Shown here: positions 25,607-34,129 of the stretch, piece after piece | How positions within the stretch are numbered: the stretch's first letter is position 1 | How the letters are laid out: the number at the start of each line of letters is the position of its first letter | Origin: Mycolicibacter sp. MU0102 | Lineage (GTDB): Bacteria; Actinomycetota; Actinomycetes; Mycobacteriales; Mycobacteriaceae | DNA: 64,000 bases | Reading direction: 5' to 3' | NCBI RefSeq assembly: GCF_963378105.1 | Contig: NZ_OY726398.1 | Location: 4,030,001-4,094,000, forward strand | Made by a program: the position numbers and the translations under genes | The notes under the pieces: generated by a model | The model's input: the letters and a program-made list of their open reading frames with translations, nothing else | Database searches by the model: none | What the model was told of the DNA's origin: nothing

Positions 25607-27091
25607 ATGCCGGAGGCCGGCGGTTCAGCGAGGCTCGACGAAGGAGAGCCGAAACTGGGACCGGCGCATGAACCGGGAGAGTCCGATTTCGTCGTGGTGG
25701 CCAACCGGCTGCCGATCGACATCGAGGTGCTCCCCGACGGCACAACGGCGTGGAAGCGCAGCCCTGGCGGATTGGTCACCGCACTAGAGCCTCTGCTGCG
25801 CAAGCGCCGCGGCGCCTGGGTCGGCTGGCCCGGCAGCCTGGAGGCGCCCGACGGGCCAATCGACATCGAAGACCTGCGGCTGCATCCGGTTCCGTTAGAC
25901 ACCACCGATATCGCCGAGTACTACGAAGGCTTCTCCAACGCCACCCTGTGGCCGCTGTATCACGACGTGATCGTCAAACCGATCTACCACCGGCAGTGGT
26001 GGGACCGCTACGTCGACGTCAACCGCCGCTTCGCCGAAGCAGCTTCGCGGGCCGCCGCGCCCGGCGCCACGGTCTGGGTCCAGGACTATCAGCTGCAGCT
26101 GGTACCCAAGATGCTGCGGGATCTGCGGCCCGACCTGACCATCGGCTTCTTCCTGCACATCCCGTTCCCCCCGGTGGAGCTGTTCATGCAGCTGCCATGG
26201 CGCGCCGAGATCGTCGACGGACTGCTCGGCGCCGACCTGGTCGGCTTTCACCTGGCCGGCGGCGCCCAGAACTTCTTGTACCTTGCCCGCAACCTGGCCG
26301 GCGCCGTCACCTCGCGCGGCTCGGTCGGGGTGCGCAGCCGGTTCGGCGAGGTGCGGCTGACCGATCGCACCGTGCGGGTCGGCGCCTTCCCCATCTCGAT
26401 CGACTCAGGCGAACTGGACCGCAAGGCGCGAGAACGCGGAATCCGCCGGCGCGCCAAAGAGATTCGTGCCGAACTGGGCCATCCTCGCAAGGTCCTGCTC
26501 GGCGTGGACCGCCTGGATTACACCAAGGGCATCGACGTCCGACTCAAGGCGTTCAACGAGCTGCTGGCCGAGGGACGCGCCAAGCGGGACGACACCGTAC
26601 TGGTGCAGCTGGCGACTCCGAGCCGGGAACGGGTGGAGAGCTACCAGATCCTGCGCGACGACATCGAACGCCAAGTCGGCCATATCAACGGCGAGTACAG
26701 CGAGGTCGGCCACCCGGTGGTGCACTACCTGCACCGCCCGGTCCCCCGCGATGAGCTGATCGCGTTCTTCGTCGCCAGTGACGTCATGCTGGTCACCCCG
26801 CTGCGTGACGGGATGAATCTGGTCGCCAAGGAATACGTGGCGTGCCGCAGCGACCTGGGCGGCGCCTTGGTCTTGAGCGAATTCACCGGTGCCGCAGCGG
26901 AATTGCGGCAGGCTTACCTGGTCAACCCGCACGACCTCGAGTGCGTCAAGGACGTCATCGAGGCGGCGATCAACCAGACCCCTGAGGAGGGCCGGCGACG
27001 AATGCGGGCGCTGCGCCGTCAGGTACTGGCCCACGACGTGGACCGCTGGGCCCGATCGTTCCTCGGTGCGCTGGCCGACTCCGCGGAGTAA
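25607..27091 (+). CDS. otsA: Trehalose-6-phosphate synthase (OtsA)
   Basis: A 494-residue GT20 glycosyltransferase making trehalose 6-phosphate from a nucleotide-glucose donor and glucose 6-phosphate, first step of the OtsAB trehalose route. Recognisable segments are VVVANRLPIDIEV, the acceptor-loop WVQDYQLQLVPKMLRDLRPD, GFFLHIPFPPVELF, the donor-binding GVDRLDYTKGIDVRLKAF, and the C-terminal TPLRDGMNLVAKEYVACR. A 27-residue N-terminal extension precedes the first strand. It is cytosolic. The conserved neighbour of mce4 in mycobacteria, it marks the left border of the M. tuberculosis-like gene order. Confidence 0.96.
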   Translation: MPEAGGSARLDEGEPKLGPAHEPGESDFVVVANRLPIDIEVLPDGTTAWKRSPGGLVTALEPLLRKRRGAWVGWPGSLEAPDGPIDIEDLRLHPVPLDTTDIAEYYEGFSNATLWPLYHDVIVKPIYHRQWWDRYVDVNRRFAEAASRAAAPGATVWVQDYQLQLVPKMLRDLRPDLTIGFFLHIPFPPVELFMQLPWRAEIVDGLLGADLVGFHLAGGAQNFLYLARNLAGAVTSRGSVGVRSRFGEVRLTDRTVRVGAFPISIDSGELDRKARERGIRRRAKEIRAELGHPRKVLLGVDRLDYTKGIDVRLKAFNELLAEGRAKRDDTVLVQLATPSRERVESYQILRDDIERQVGHINGEYSEVGHPVVHYLHRPVPRDELIAFFVASDVMLVTPLRDGMNLVAKEYVACRSDLGGALVLSEFTGAAAELRQAYLVNPHDLECVKDVIEAAINQTPEEGRRRMRALRRQVLAHDVDRWARSFLGALADSAE

Positions 27092-27097
27092 CTCCGC
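27083..27097 (+). terminator. Small hairpin across the otsA stop codon
   Basis: GCGGAG and CTCCGC flank the TAA stop of otsA, giving a 6-bp stem with the stop codon as loop. There is no U-tract. It could assist termination between the convergent otsA and secreted-protein genes, but the stem is short. Confidence 0.25.
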
Positions 27098-27147
27098 CGA
27101 CGGCGCCGACCCGCTACGCCCGGCTGGCGCCGCGCTTGCGATCGCCG

Positions 27148-27687
27148 CTAGCTACACAGATGCTGCGGGTTGTCCTGGCAGTTCAGCGGGTAGTGGACGA
27201 CCGGGTACGGCAGCGGCGAAACGAAGGTCAGCGTGAACGCGCGCTTGGTCAACCCGGGCTGCAGACCACACACCGCGTTGTGCGCGGTGGTGTAGGTACC
27301 GTTGAGAGACGTGTCGAACTGGTACATCTCGTCGCTACCGGCGGTGCTGCCATCGGAGCACCGGGTGCCCGCCAGGAGCGGTGTCTTGTACGTCCACTGG
27401 CCGTTGGCCAGCCGGTAGGCCCCGGCCTGTCCGGGCGGGCCGTTGCTTTCGACCTGCAGCTTGCAGCCGACCGCCAGGTGCAGCGGCACACGGCCGTCGC
27501 CGACCGTCGGGACGCACAGCGGATAGATCTTCCAGGTCGCGGTCTTGGCACCGTCGTTGTAGGTGTAGATGCCTTCCAACGTGCCTTCTGGAATCGCTTG
27601 GTCGTCGGCGCCGGTTTGACCTGCCAGCCCGGTGGCCGCCGTCATGGCCGCAGCGAAGGCGACCAGGCCGCGAACGAGATTCCCCAT
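27148..27687 (-). CDS. Secreted protein next to mce4 (Rv3491 position)
   Basis: A 179-residue protein. Signal peptide MGNLVRGLVAFAAAMTAATG with cleavage likely near GQTGA. The mature part has L-x-G-x-Y, W-K-I-Y-x-L-C, NGQW, RCSDGS and a C-terminal NCQDNPQHLCS, the same arrangement as the secreted protein at 10329. GAGAGG lies nine bases before ATG 27687; an in-frame ATG at 27696 has it directly adjacent. It sits between otsA and the mas genes, where I recall Rv3491 in M. tuberculosis. Function unknown. Confidence 0.72.
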   Translation of the reverse strand: MGNLVRGLVAFAAAMTAATGLAGQTGADDQAIPEGTLEGIYTYNDGAKTATWKIYPLCVPTVGDGRVPLHLAVGCKLQVESNGPPGQAGAYRLANGQWTYKTPLLAGTRCSDGSTAGSDEMYQFDTSLNGTYTTAHNAVCGLQPGLTKRAFTLTFVSPLPYPVVHYPLNCQDNPQHLCS

Positions 27688-27704
27688 GGCGCTCATCCTC
27701 TCAG

Positions 27705-28193
27705 CTAAATCGGCACGATATTGCTGATCAGCCACTTGCGGTCGATCTTGCGGAAGTCCACCCGCAGGCGGCTCCCCTCGTAGTACTTCTCCTTGGACTT
27801 GCCCGTCACGGTGCGGTTGACGAACACCAGGACCGAACCCGAGGCCCGGCGCGCAACCATAGCAGCGACGCCGACGACATCGACCTGGTTCACCAACTGC
27901 TTTTCGCGGGCCTGCGGGATGATCTCCTTGACGGCACGAGCCTCGAATTCACGGCGGTAGTCCCCGGTGAACATCGGGTAGGTCTCGGTCAGGCTGCGTT
28001 CCACAGTCTTGTACTCATAGCCAAGTACTTTGGGGATCTCGTCGGCGGTCAGTTTGACCAATTCCTCGCGCGCCGACTGCTCACCATGTGTCTCAACCCG
28101 GTTCCAGTACAGCTTTCCCGCCGATGCGCCAAGACCCACGAACGCAGCGAGCAGTCCCGCCACGACGGCAATCAACACCCACTTGCGCGTCAT
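27705..28193 (-). CDS. Mce4-associated membrane protein (Rv3492c-like)
   Basis: A 162-residue protein: a short basic N-terminus, one membrane helix (WVLIAVVAGLLAAFVGLGAS) and an extracytoplasmic domain ending DFRKIDRKWLISNIVPI. This is the last gene of the mce4 operon. The ATG at 28193 overlaps the previous stop (ATGA). Related proteins are needed for stability or function of the Mce4 importer. It is shorter than the Mas homologue at 7838 because it lacks the acidic cytoplasmic tail. Confidence 0.87.
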   Translation of the reverse strand: MTRKWVLIAVVAGLLAAFVGLGASAGKLYWNRVETHGEQSAREELVKLTADEIPKVLGYEYKTVERSLTETYPMFTGDYRREFEARAVKEIIPQAREKQLVNQVDVVGVAAMVARRASGSVLVFVNRTVTGKSKEKYYEGSRLRVDFRKIDRKWLISNIVPI

Positions 28194-28861
28194 CGGCTGC
28201 CGTCCGGCCACTTGAGGTCGTAGGCGGTCATGTTTCCCGCGTCGTCTTCGTGCACGATCACCCGCAAAGCGTAGGGCTGCGATGGCTTGTTGACGCCATC
28301 GACGTCGGTGGCGGTAGCCCGCATCGCCACCAACACCGACGCGTTGCCGGAGACGTTGTCGACGCCCTCCAGGGCCTTGGCGTTGATCACGGCTTCCGAG
28401 CTGTGCTTGGTCTCGCGGAGCAACGCCTTGAGGTTCTCGGCGTTGGCGGCCATGGTGTCGCGCAGCGGTCCGCTCGTGCCAGCCACGAACAGATCCACCT
28501 GGTCACTGATGGTGTCGGGCGTATAGGTGTACATGTTCAGCACAGTCTGGACCGCGGTGTCAATGAATCGCTGGTCCCGCTGCTGCGCCGCGTCGGCATG
28601 CCGGTGTTGCACCCCGAGCGTGGCGACCAGCCCACCGAGCAGGACCGACGCCGCCAGTCCGACCGCGCCCGCCAGTTGCGCGGTCTTGCGGGCGTTGGGC
28701 TGCCGGCGCGGCGGCGGTCCGGCGGGCCGAACCGCCCGTACCGCGGCGCGGCTGGGTGCTGGAATCCGTACCGCACTCGGCGTCGTCTCGCCGGCATCAC
28801 CCGCTGGTCCAGCAGCCCGCGAGGCCCGGCGCCGGACCTTAGCGTCGTCGGGTCCGCTCAC
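28190..28861 (-). CDS. Mce4-associated membrane protein (Rv3493c-like)
   Basis: A 223-residue Mas protein. A basic, Pro/Ala/Arg-rich cytoplasmic region of about 60 residues precedes a membrane helix (LAGAVGLAASVLLGGLVATLG) and an extracytoplasmic domain (TAVQTVLNMYTYTPDTISDQ, ending YDLKWPDGSR). The GTG start overlaps the mce4F stop (GTGA), and its stop overlaps the following mas gene. It corresponds in position to the repeat-containing Mas protein at 8452, which has an acidic rather than basic tail. Confidence 0.86.
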   Translation of the reverse strand: MSGPDDAKVRRRASRAAGPAGDAGETTPSAVRIPAPSRAAVRAVRPAGPPPRRQPNARKTAQLAGAVGLAASVLLGGLVATLGVQHRHADAAQQRDQRFIDTAVQTVLNMYTYTPDTISDQVDLFVAGTSGPLRDTMAANAENLKALLRETKHSSEAVINAKALEGVDNVSGNASVLVAMRATATDVDGVNKPSQPYALRVIVHEDDAGNMTAYDLKWPDGSR

Positions 28862-30549
28862 GTCTGCCTCGGCGCGAGCATCAGATCAGCCCAGTTCTCC
28901 GCGGGCAGCCACTTGTCGGAGCCGGAGACGAACACTCCACTGTTGCCGGCCGGATCCACGAACTTTCCGGACCGGTCGTAGGTGCTGTAGGCGACGCTAT
29001 TGGCCTCGGCCGGCAACGGTCCCGGAGCCGGACCGGGCGCCGGTGCGGGGTCACGGCCGTAGGCGGGAAGGCCACCATTGCCCCCAGGACCAGTCGGCAG
29101 GTTCTGGTCCGGCGGCGCGTAGTACGGCCACGGCGCCGGCGGGTTGGGGCCGAGCTGGTTCGGCGGGTACGGCAGCGGGAACGGCGGGTTGGGCGCCGGA
29201 CCGGGGCCCGCGGGCACACCGGGCGGCAGCGCCACGACCGGCGGTCCCGGGTCGTAGTCCGTCGACGGCGGGATGTAGGGGAACTTGTTCATCGGATTCA
29301 GCATCCGCGGGTCGGTGATCGGTGTGTCATACGGGACCGGCGGCCCACGCCAGGTGTTGCTGCCGATCGGCACGAAGCCCTGCGGGTCACGGCAGAGCTG
29401 GATGGTCGGCGCCCGCTTGCCCGGGTACTCCATGCACGGGTAGTTGCGCGCGCCGCGAACCGCAGTCGGGTCGTTCTGCGCGGCTTTGCAGTACAGGCCC
29501 TTGGGCAGCTCGCGGACGGTTTCGTCGGCCGGAGTGCGCATCTCGGTGAACGGCAGGAAGCCGACCGTGCAGGGCGGCGGGTCGTGCATGTCGATCTTGA
29601 AGTCCAGCTTGGCGCCCTCGTCCATCGGCACGCCACCGGCGACGGTGATCAGGGCCGCCATCAGGGCCGGGAACACCACCAGCGCCTGCTCAATGGAGTT
29701 GCGATAGATGACCCCGACCCGCCCGAAGTTGGCGATGCTGGCCGCCAGTGTCGGGAAGGAGGCGCGGATTCCGTCGAATGTGGTGTTGGCTTCGTCGGCG
29801 ACGCTGGGCAGGGTCTGCAGCACCTCGCGGAGCTGCGGGTCGGCGTTGCGCACTTCGGTGGTGACCGCCGCCAGCGACTGTGCCAGCTTCTTGATGCCAT
29901 CACCGCCGCGGATCTGGGCGTCCAAGAAGGGCTCGACCTGGTCGACCAGCTTCGAGGTCGCCTCGAAGTTGTCATTAGCCTCGTCGATCAGCTGCCGCGA
30001 CGAGGCGATCATCCGGGCCAGCTCCTGCCCCGACCCGTTGAACCCTTCGAACGCGCTGCGCAGCAGATCACGAAGACGGCTGTTGGCGACACTGTTGACC
30101 AGCGACTGCGCCTGGTCCAGCAGTCCGGCGATGTCCTGGCCGATCGCGGTGCGGTCCTGGCCGATGCGCGCGCCGCTGTGCAGCACGCCTGCGGCGGCCT
30201 CCCCGGCCGGCGGGACCAGATCGATGTACTGCTCACCGATCGCGGACATGCTCTTGACGGTGGCGGTGACATTGCCGGGGATCTTGGTGGCGCTGTTGAG
30301 CCGCATGGCGGCATCAACGCCGTGGTCGCTGAGTTGAACAGATTCCACCCGACCCACGGTCACGCCGCGGTAGGTGACGTTGGCGCTCTTGTAGATACCG
30401 CCGCCGCCGATGAAGTCGGCCGTCACCTTGTAGGTCCCGATGCCCATCCGGCTCGGGGCATGCAGATACAGGATCGAGATCGCACCGACGGCCAGCACTG
30501 TGACCACGGCGAAGATCCCGAGTTGGATTCGAACGAGGCGGGTCAGCAT
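28858..30549 (-). CDS. mce4F: Mce4F, sterol importer subunit
   Basis: A 563-residue subunit (M. tuberculosis Mce4F is about 564). Membrane anchor IFAVVTVLAVGAISILYLHA, Mce domain at about 35-130 (YRGVTVGRVESVQLSDHGVD), helical region, a cysteine domain (DMHDPPPCTVGFLPFTEM; RGARNYPCMEYPGKRAPTIQ) and a very Pro/Gly-rich section (about residues 410-520) before a short conserved end. The Mce4 system imports cholesterol. Six bases separate it from the mce4E stop. Confidence 0.94.
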   Translation of the reverse strand: MLTRLVRIQLGIFAVVTVLAVGAISILYLHAPSRMGIGTYKVTADFIGGGGIYKSANVTYRGVTVGRVESVQLSDHGVDAAMRLNSATKIPGNVTATVKSMSAIGEQYIDLVPPAGEAAAGVLHSGARIGQDRTAIGQDIAGLLDQAQSLVNSVANSRLRDLLRSAFEGFNGSGQELARMIASSRQLIDEANDNFEATSKLVDQVEPFLDAQIRGGDGIKKLAQSLAAVTTEVRNADPQLREVLQTLPSVADEANTTFDGIRASFPTLAASIANFGRVGVIYRNSIEQALVVFPALMAALITVAGGVPMDEGAKLDFKIDMHDPPPCTVGFLPFTEMRTPADETVRELPKGLYCKAAQNDPTAVRGARNYPCMEYPGKRAPTIQLCRDPQGFVPIGSNTWRGPPVPYDTPITDPRMLNPMNKFPYIPPSTDYDPGPPVVALPPGVPAGPGPAPNPPFPLPYPPNQLGPNPPAPWPYYAPPDQNLPTGPGGNGGLPAYGRDPAPAPGPAPGPLPAEANSVAYSTYDRSGKFVDPAGNSGVFVSGSDKWLPAENWADLMLAPRQT

Positions 30550-30555
30550 CGCAGG

Positions 30556-31743
30556 TCATTCCTCATAGTGGGGAGCCGTGCCGGGCGGGATCTTGAACGG
30601 GTCGGCAGCCTGCCCGGACAGGTTCGCCATCTCGCCGATCAAGAAGTCGGGTGGGTTGAGGATGTCGTGCATGTGCGGCATGTTCGGGTCGAAACCACCG
30701 GTGGTGAACACCGTCTCCCCGAATCGCCGCAGCGTCATGTCGAAGATGACATAGACGTTGAGGAAGTCGCCGCGCACCGCGTTGCGCAGATACATCGACG
30801 GGAACGGGAAGGTCGGGATGAGCGGAAACGCCGTTACCAACTCGTTGGCGTTCTCAGCGAACGCCTTGACGACCGGGTACAGGTCCTTGATGTCGGCCGC
30901 GAAGTCTTCCTTGGTCTCGCTCATGATCCGCGATCCGACCACGGCCAGCCTTTGCAGTGCGCCGAACGCATCGACGATGTTGCTGCGGTTGTCGTTGAGC
31001 ACCTGCAGCGCCGCGGGCATGGTGTCCAGCGCCCGCGCCAGGCTGGGAGCGCTACGGGCCAGGGTAGCCCCGACCCGGTTCAGCCCCTCGGCGGCCGCGA
31101 CGATGTCGCGCGCCTGGCGATCCAGCGACGCGGTGAGTTCGGCCAGCCGCGGCACCAGCTCGGCAAAGGCGCCGGCCCGGCCGGCGACCGCGGCGTAGGC
31201 CTCTTCGGTGATGTCTTGCACCGCACCGAGATTGCCCTGGTTGACCACCACGCCCAGCGAGGACAACACCTCTTCGGTACTGGGGTAGCGCCCGGTCCGG
31301 CTGAGCGGAATCTCATCGCCTCGGGCGAGGGTGCCGACCGCAGGTTGGTCGGTCGGCGCGGCCAGCTCGATGTGCTGAGACCCCAGCAGCGAGGTCTGCG
31401 CGACCTTCGCTATGGCGTTGGCCGGCAGATGCACGTTGCCGTCCAGCGACAGCTTGACCGAGGCGTAGAAGGTGCCGTCGGGCTGTTGCACTGCCCGAAT
31501 GCCCGAGACACTGCCGACGGTCACGTCATCGACCATCACCGGTGAGTTCTGCGGCAGCGTAGTGACATCCGGCAGTTGCACCGTGATGCTGTAGGAGCCG
31601 CGGCCATGGCCGGCGGTCCCCGGCATGTTCAGCGAGTTCAGCCCGCCGAACTGGCAACCGGACAACACCAATGCCCCGGCACCGAGCACCGCACCGCGCC
31701 GGCCGACCCGCTGCAGCGCGCCGCCAAGAGTCTTCACGCTCAT
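30556..31743 (-). CDS. mce4E: Mce4E lipoprotein (LprN)
   Basis: A 395-residue lipoprotein subunit. The lipobox LVLSGC places the lipidated cysteine at residue 30, followed by QFGGLNSLNMPGT. The Mce domain (about 45-125) contains NSPVMVDDVTVGSVSGIRAV. The ATG at 31743 overlaps the mce4D stop (ATGA), which sets the start; the frame continues open upstream inside mce4D. Compared with the MceE of the first operon, its lipobox is canonical. Confidence 0.93.
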   Translation of the reverse strand: MSVKTLGGALQRVGRRGAVLGAGALVLSGCQFGGLNSLNMPGTAGHGRGSYSITVQLPDVTTLPQNSPVMVDDVTVGSVSGIRAVQQPDGTFYASVKLSLDGNVHLPANAIAKVAQTSLLGSQHIELAAPTDQPAVGTLARGDEIPLSRTGRYPSTEEVLSSLGVVVNQGNLGAVQDITEEAYAAVAGRAGAFAELVPRLAELTASLDRQARDIVAAAEGLNRVGATLARSAPSLARALDTMPAALQVLNDNRSNIVDAFGALQRLAVVGSRIMSETKEDFAADIKDLYPVVKAFAENANELVTAFPLIPTFPFPSMYLRNAVRGDFLNVYVIFDMTLRRFGETVFTTGGFDPNMPHMHDILNPPDFLIGEMANLSGQAADPFKIPPGTAPHYEE

Positions 31744-33074
31744 CCGCCCTCCCGGGGTGCACCGGCACCGGGCTGGGCCGGCCCCGTCGGGCCGGGCGCC
31801 TTGCCCAGCTGCCCCGGCGCGGGCGGCGGCAAGAACAGCGCCGCGACATCTTCGGTGTTCGGCGGCGTGACACCCGGAGCCGGCAGCCACTTCAGATAGG
31901 GCACCGGAGTCTGGGCCTTGGCCTCGGTCTCGGGGGTGTCGTAGATGATCTGGCCCTTGTAGGCGGTGATCGAGTTGATCGGGTGGAACAACAGCGGGAT
32001 GAAGTTCATCGCCCACCGGCGCATGACCGGTCCCATCCGCTCCTTGCAGATCTCGGCCCGCTTGAAGTTGTCGGGCACCGAACCGATGTCGAAGACGCCG
32101 CCGCAGATGAACTGCACCGGGTTGGCGAAGTCGGGCAGGGACAGCAGGCCGGCGAGCGAGCCCTGGGCCGGGTTGTAGATGTTGTAGAAGTTGACCAGGC
32201 CGTGCGGGGTGATGTGCAGCACCTGCTCGAAGTTGTCGCTCTGTTCCGACAACATACTGGTGAAATCCGCCAGCTTGTTGACCTGCGCGATCAACGCGTC
32301 GTTGTTGTTGTGCAGGAAGCCGCGCACATCGCGCAGGGCCTGGCTCAGCGTGCCCAGCGTGACATCCAGGTCTTTGGAGCTGTCCGCCAGCACTGCCGAC
32401 ACCGCAGCCACGTGGTCGGTGAACTGCACGATCTGCTCGTTGCTGCCGGAGAGCGCGTCGACCAACACCTGCAGGTTCTTGACGGTCCCGAACAGGTCAG
32501 TGCGCGAGTCACCGAGACGGCCCGTAGTCGTCGACAGTTCACGCAGTGCGTTACGGAACGAGTCGCCGTTGCCGTCGAAGGTATCGGCGGCCTGGTTGAC
32601 GAATGCACTTAGTACGCCGTTGAGCTTGCCCGACTCGGGCGCCAATTGGGCGCTGAGCTGGGTCAGCTCCTGCTTGACCTCGTCCCATTCGACCGGGACC
32701 GCGGTGCGGTCTTCGCCGAGCACCGCTCCGTCGCCCAGCTTCTCGCCTTCGGTGTAAGCCGGGGCCAGCTGAATGACCCGCGCGGAGACGATGTTCGGTG
32801 CCATCAGCAGCGCATGCACGTCGGCCGGCAGCGGTACGTCCTTGCGCACCGACATGGTGATCTTGACGTTCTCGGCACGCGGCTCGATGGACTCGATGCG
32901 GCCGACCGGGACCCCGACCACCCGGACGTCGTCGCCCGGGTAGAGGCCCACTGCCGACGCGAAGTATCCGGTGATGCGGTAGTTGCGCTGCGCGGGCAAC
33001 ACCACGTACGCCGCGGCGGCCAACAGTATGGCCAACGCCCCGGCGAGAACGATGCGTGAGGTTCGGCGCGTCAT
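31740..33074 (-). CDS. mce4D: Mce4D, sterol importer subunit
   Basis: A 444-residue subunit with the anchor IVLAGALAILLAAAAYVVLP, an Mce domain at about 30-115 (VGLYPGDDVRVVGVPVGRIE), a helical section and a Pro-rich C-terminal tail ending GAGAPREGG. The length agrees with M. tuberculosis Mce4D (about 451). Starts and stops overlap the neighbouring mce genes by four bases. Confidence 0.94.
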   Translation of the reverse strand: MTRRTSRIVLAGALAILLAAAAYVVLPAQRNYRITGYFASAVGLYPGDDVRVVGVPVGRIESIEPRAENVKITMSVRKDVPLPADVHALLMAPNIVSARVIQLAPAYTEGEKLGDGAVLGEDRTAVPVEWDEVKQELTQLSAQLAPESGKLNGVLSAFVNQAADTFDGNGDSFRNALRELSTTTGRLGDSRTDLFGTVKNLQVLVDALSGSNEQIVQFTDHVAAVSAVLADSSKDLDVTLGTLSQALRDVRGFLHNNNDALIAQVNKLADFTSMLSEQSDNFEQVLHITPHGLVNFYNIYNPAQGSLAGLLSLPDFANPVQFICGGVFDIGSVPDNFKRAEICKERMGPVMRRWAMNFIPLLFHPINSITAYKGQIIYDTPETEAKAQTPVPYLKWLPAPGVTPPNTEDVAALFLPPPAPGQLGKAPGPTGPAQPGAGAPREGG

Positions 33075-34129
33075 GGTGACTTCGGCCTAATAACCGTGCG
33101 GTCGGAGATCATTCCGCGCAGGTAGTCGGCCAGGCTGTCGGGCAGCTTGCCGGGCTGGAAGAACATGTCGAGCAGCACCTCCGACATGGTGGGCGGCGGC
33201 AGGCCGTAAAGGTTGATCTGGAAGCCCGGTCCCGACGCGACCACCTCGCCGAGCGTGGTGGCGTATCCGGGCAACCGGTCCAGCGCTCCGGCGATCCGAT
33301 CCTTGCGCTCGATCAGGTTGTCCAGCACCAGATTGAGCTTGTTCAGGGTGGGACCGATCTCTTTCTCGTTATCGGTCACGAATCCGGAAAGCTGTTGTGA
33401 GACATCGTCAATACCGCCGACCAGGGCGCCCAGGGCTTGGCGGCGCTCATCCAGCGCGGCAAACAGCTGGTTGCCGTCGAGCACCAGCCGGTTCACCTGG
33501 GCAGCACGCTGATTGAGCACACCGGTGACAACCTGGGCGTGCGACAGCAACTGGCCCAACGCCTCATCGCGACGGTTGAGGCTGCGCGACAAGTCGGCCA
33601 CCCCGTCCAGGGCTCCGCGCAGCTGCGGGGTCGCCTCGCGCATGGAGTCGGTGAGCACCTGCAGCGCTTCCTCGAAGCGCGGCTTGTCCAGATCGCGGAC
33701 GTTGCCACCGAGGTCCTGCAGCGCGTTGTTGAGTGTGTACGGGGCACGGGTGCGGTCCAGCGGGATCGAGGTCACCGAACCGGCCCCGGCGGGAGTGACC
33801 GAAAGGGCTTTCTCACCCAGCACGGTGTCGGTACGGATGGCCGCCAGCGACTGGTCTCCCACCCGGACCTTGCGGTCTACGGTGAAGTCCACTTTCGCGC
33901 TGGCGCCGGCCAGCGACACCGACTTGACCTTGCCCACCCGGATACCGGACACCGTCACGTCGTTGCCGGGAATTATGCCTCCGGCGTCGGCGAAGTAGGC
34001 GTGGTAGTTCTTGCCCTGCGGCCAGAACGGCAGGCTGGTGTAGCCGAAGGACACCAAGACCAGGAACGTCACCAGTGCGATGCCCAGCAGACCCGTGCGA
34101 ACCGGGTTTACGCCGTCAATTTTTGACAG
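33071..34129 (-). CDS. mce4C: Mce4C, sterol importer subunit (non-standard start)
   Basis: About 352 residues from the start chosen here. The anchor is VRTGLLGIALVTFLVLVSFG, followed by the Mce domain (GGIIPGNDVTVSGIRVGKVK) and the conserved C-terminal FQPGKLPDSLADYLRGM and RPKSP. No ATG, GTG or TTG lies at the junction with mce4B. A CTG at 34129, seven bases after AGGGGAGG, fits both ribosome binding and the N-terminus I recall for M. tuberculosis Mce4C. Alternatives are an ATT at 34120 that overlaps the mce4B stop, or a GTG at 34186 that would give a 71-base overlap. Confidence 0.9.
   Translation of the reverse strand: MSKIDGVNPVRTGLLGIALVTFLVLVSFGYTSLPFWPQGKNYHAYFADAGGIIPGNDVTVSGIRVGKVKSVSLAGASAKVDFTVDRKVRVGDQSLAAIRTDTVLGEKALSVTPAGAGSVTSIPLDRTRAPYTLNNALQDLGGNVRDLDKPRFEEALQVLTDSMREATPQLRGALDGVADLSRSLNRRDEALGQLLSHAQVVTGVLNQRAAQVNRLVLDGNQLFAALDERRQALGALVGGIDDVSQQLSGFVTDNEKEIGPTLNKLNLVLDNLIERKDRIAGALDRLPGYATTLGEVVASGPGFQINLYGLPPPTMSEVLLDMFFQPGKLPDSLADYLRGMISDRTVIRPKSP

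Noticed and set aside
29584..31545. A 653-residue open frame on the plus strand opposite mce4F and mce4E
   Set aside because: Composition is typical of an antisense shadow and no domain is recognisable; both Mce genes on the other strand are intact.
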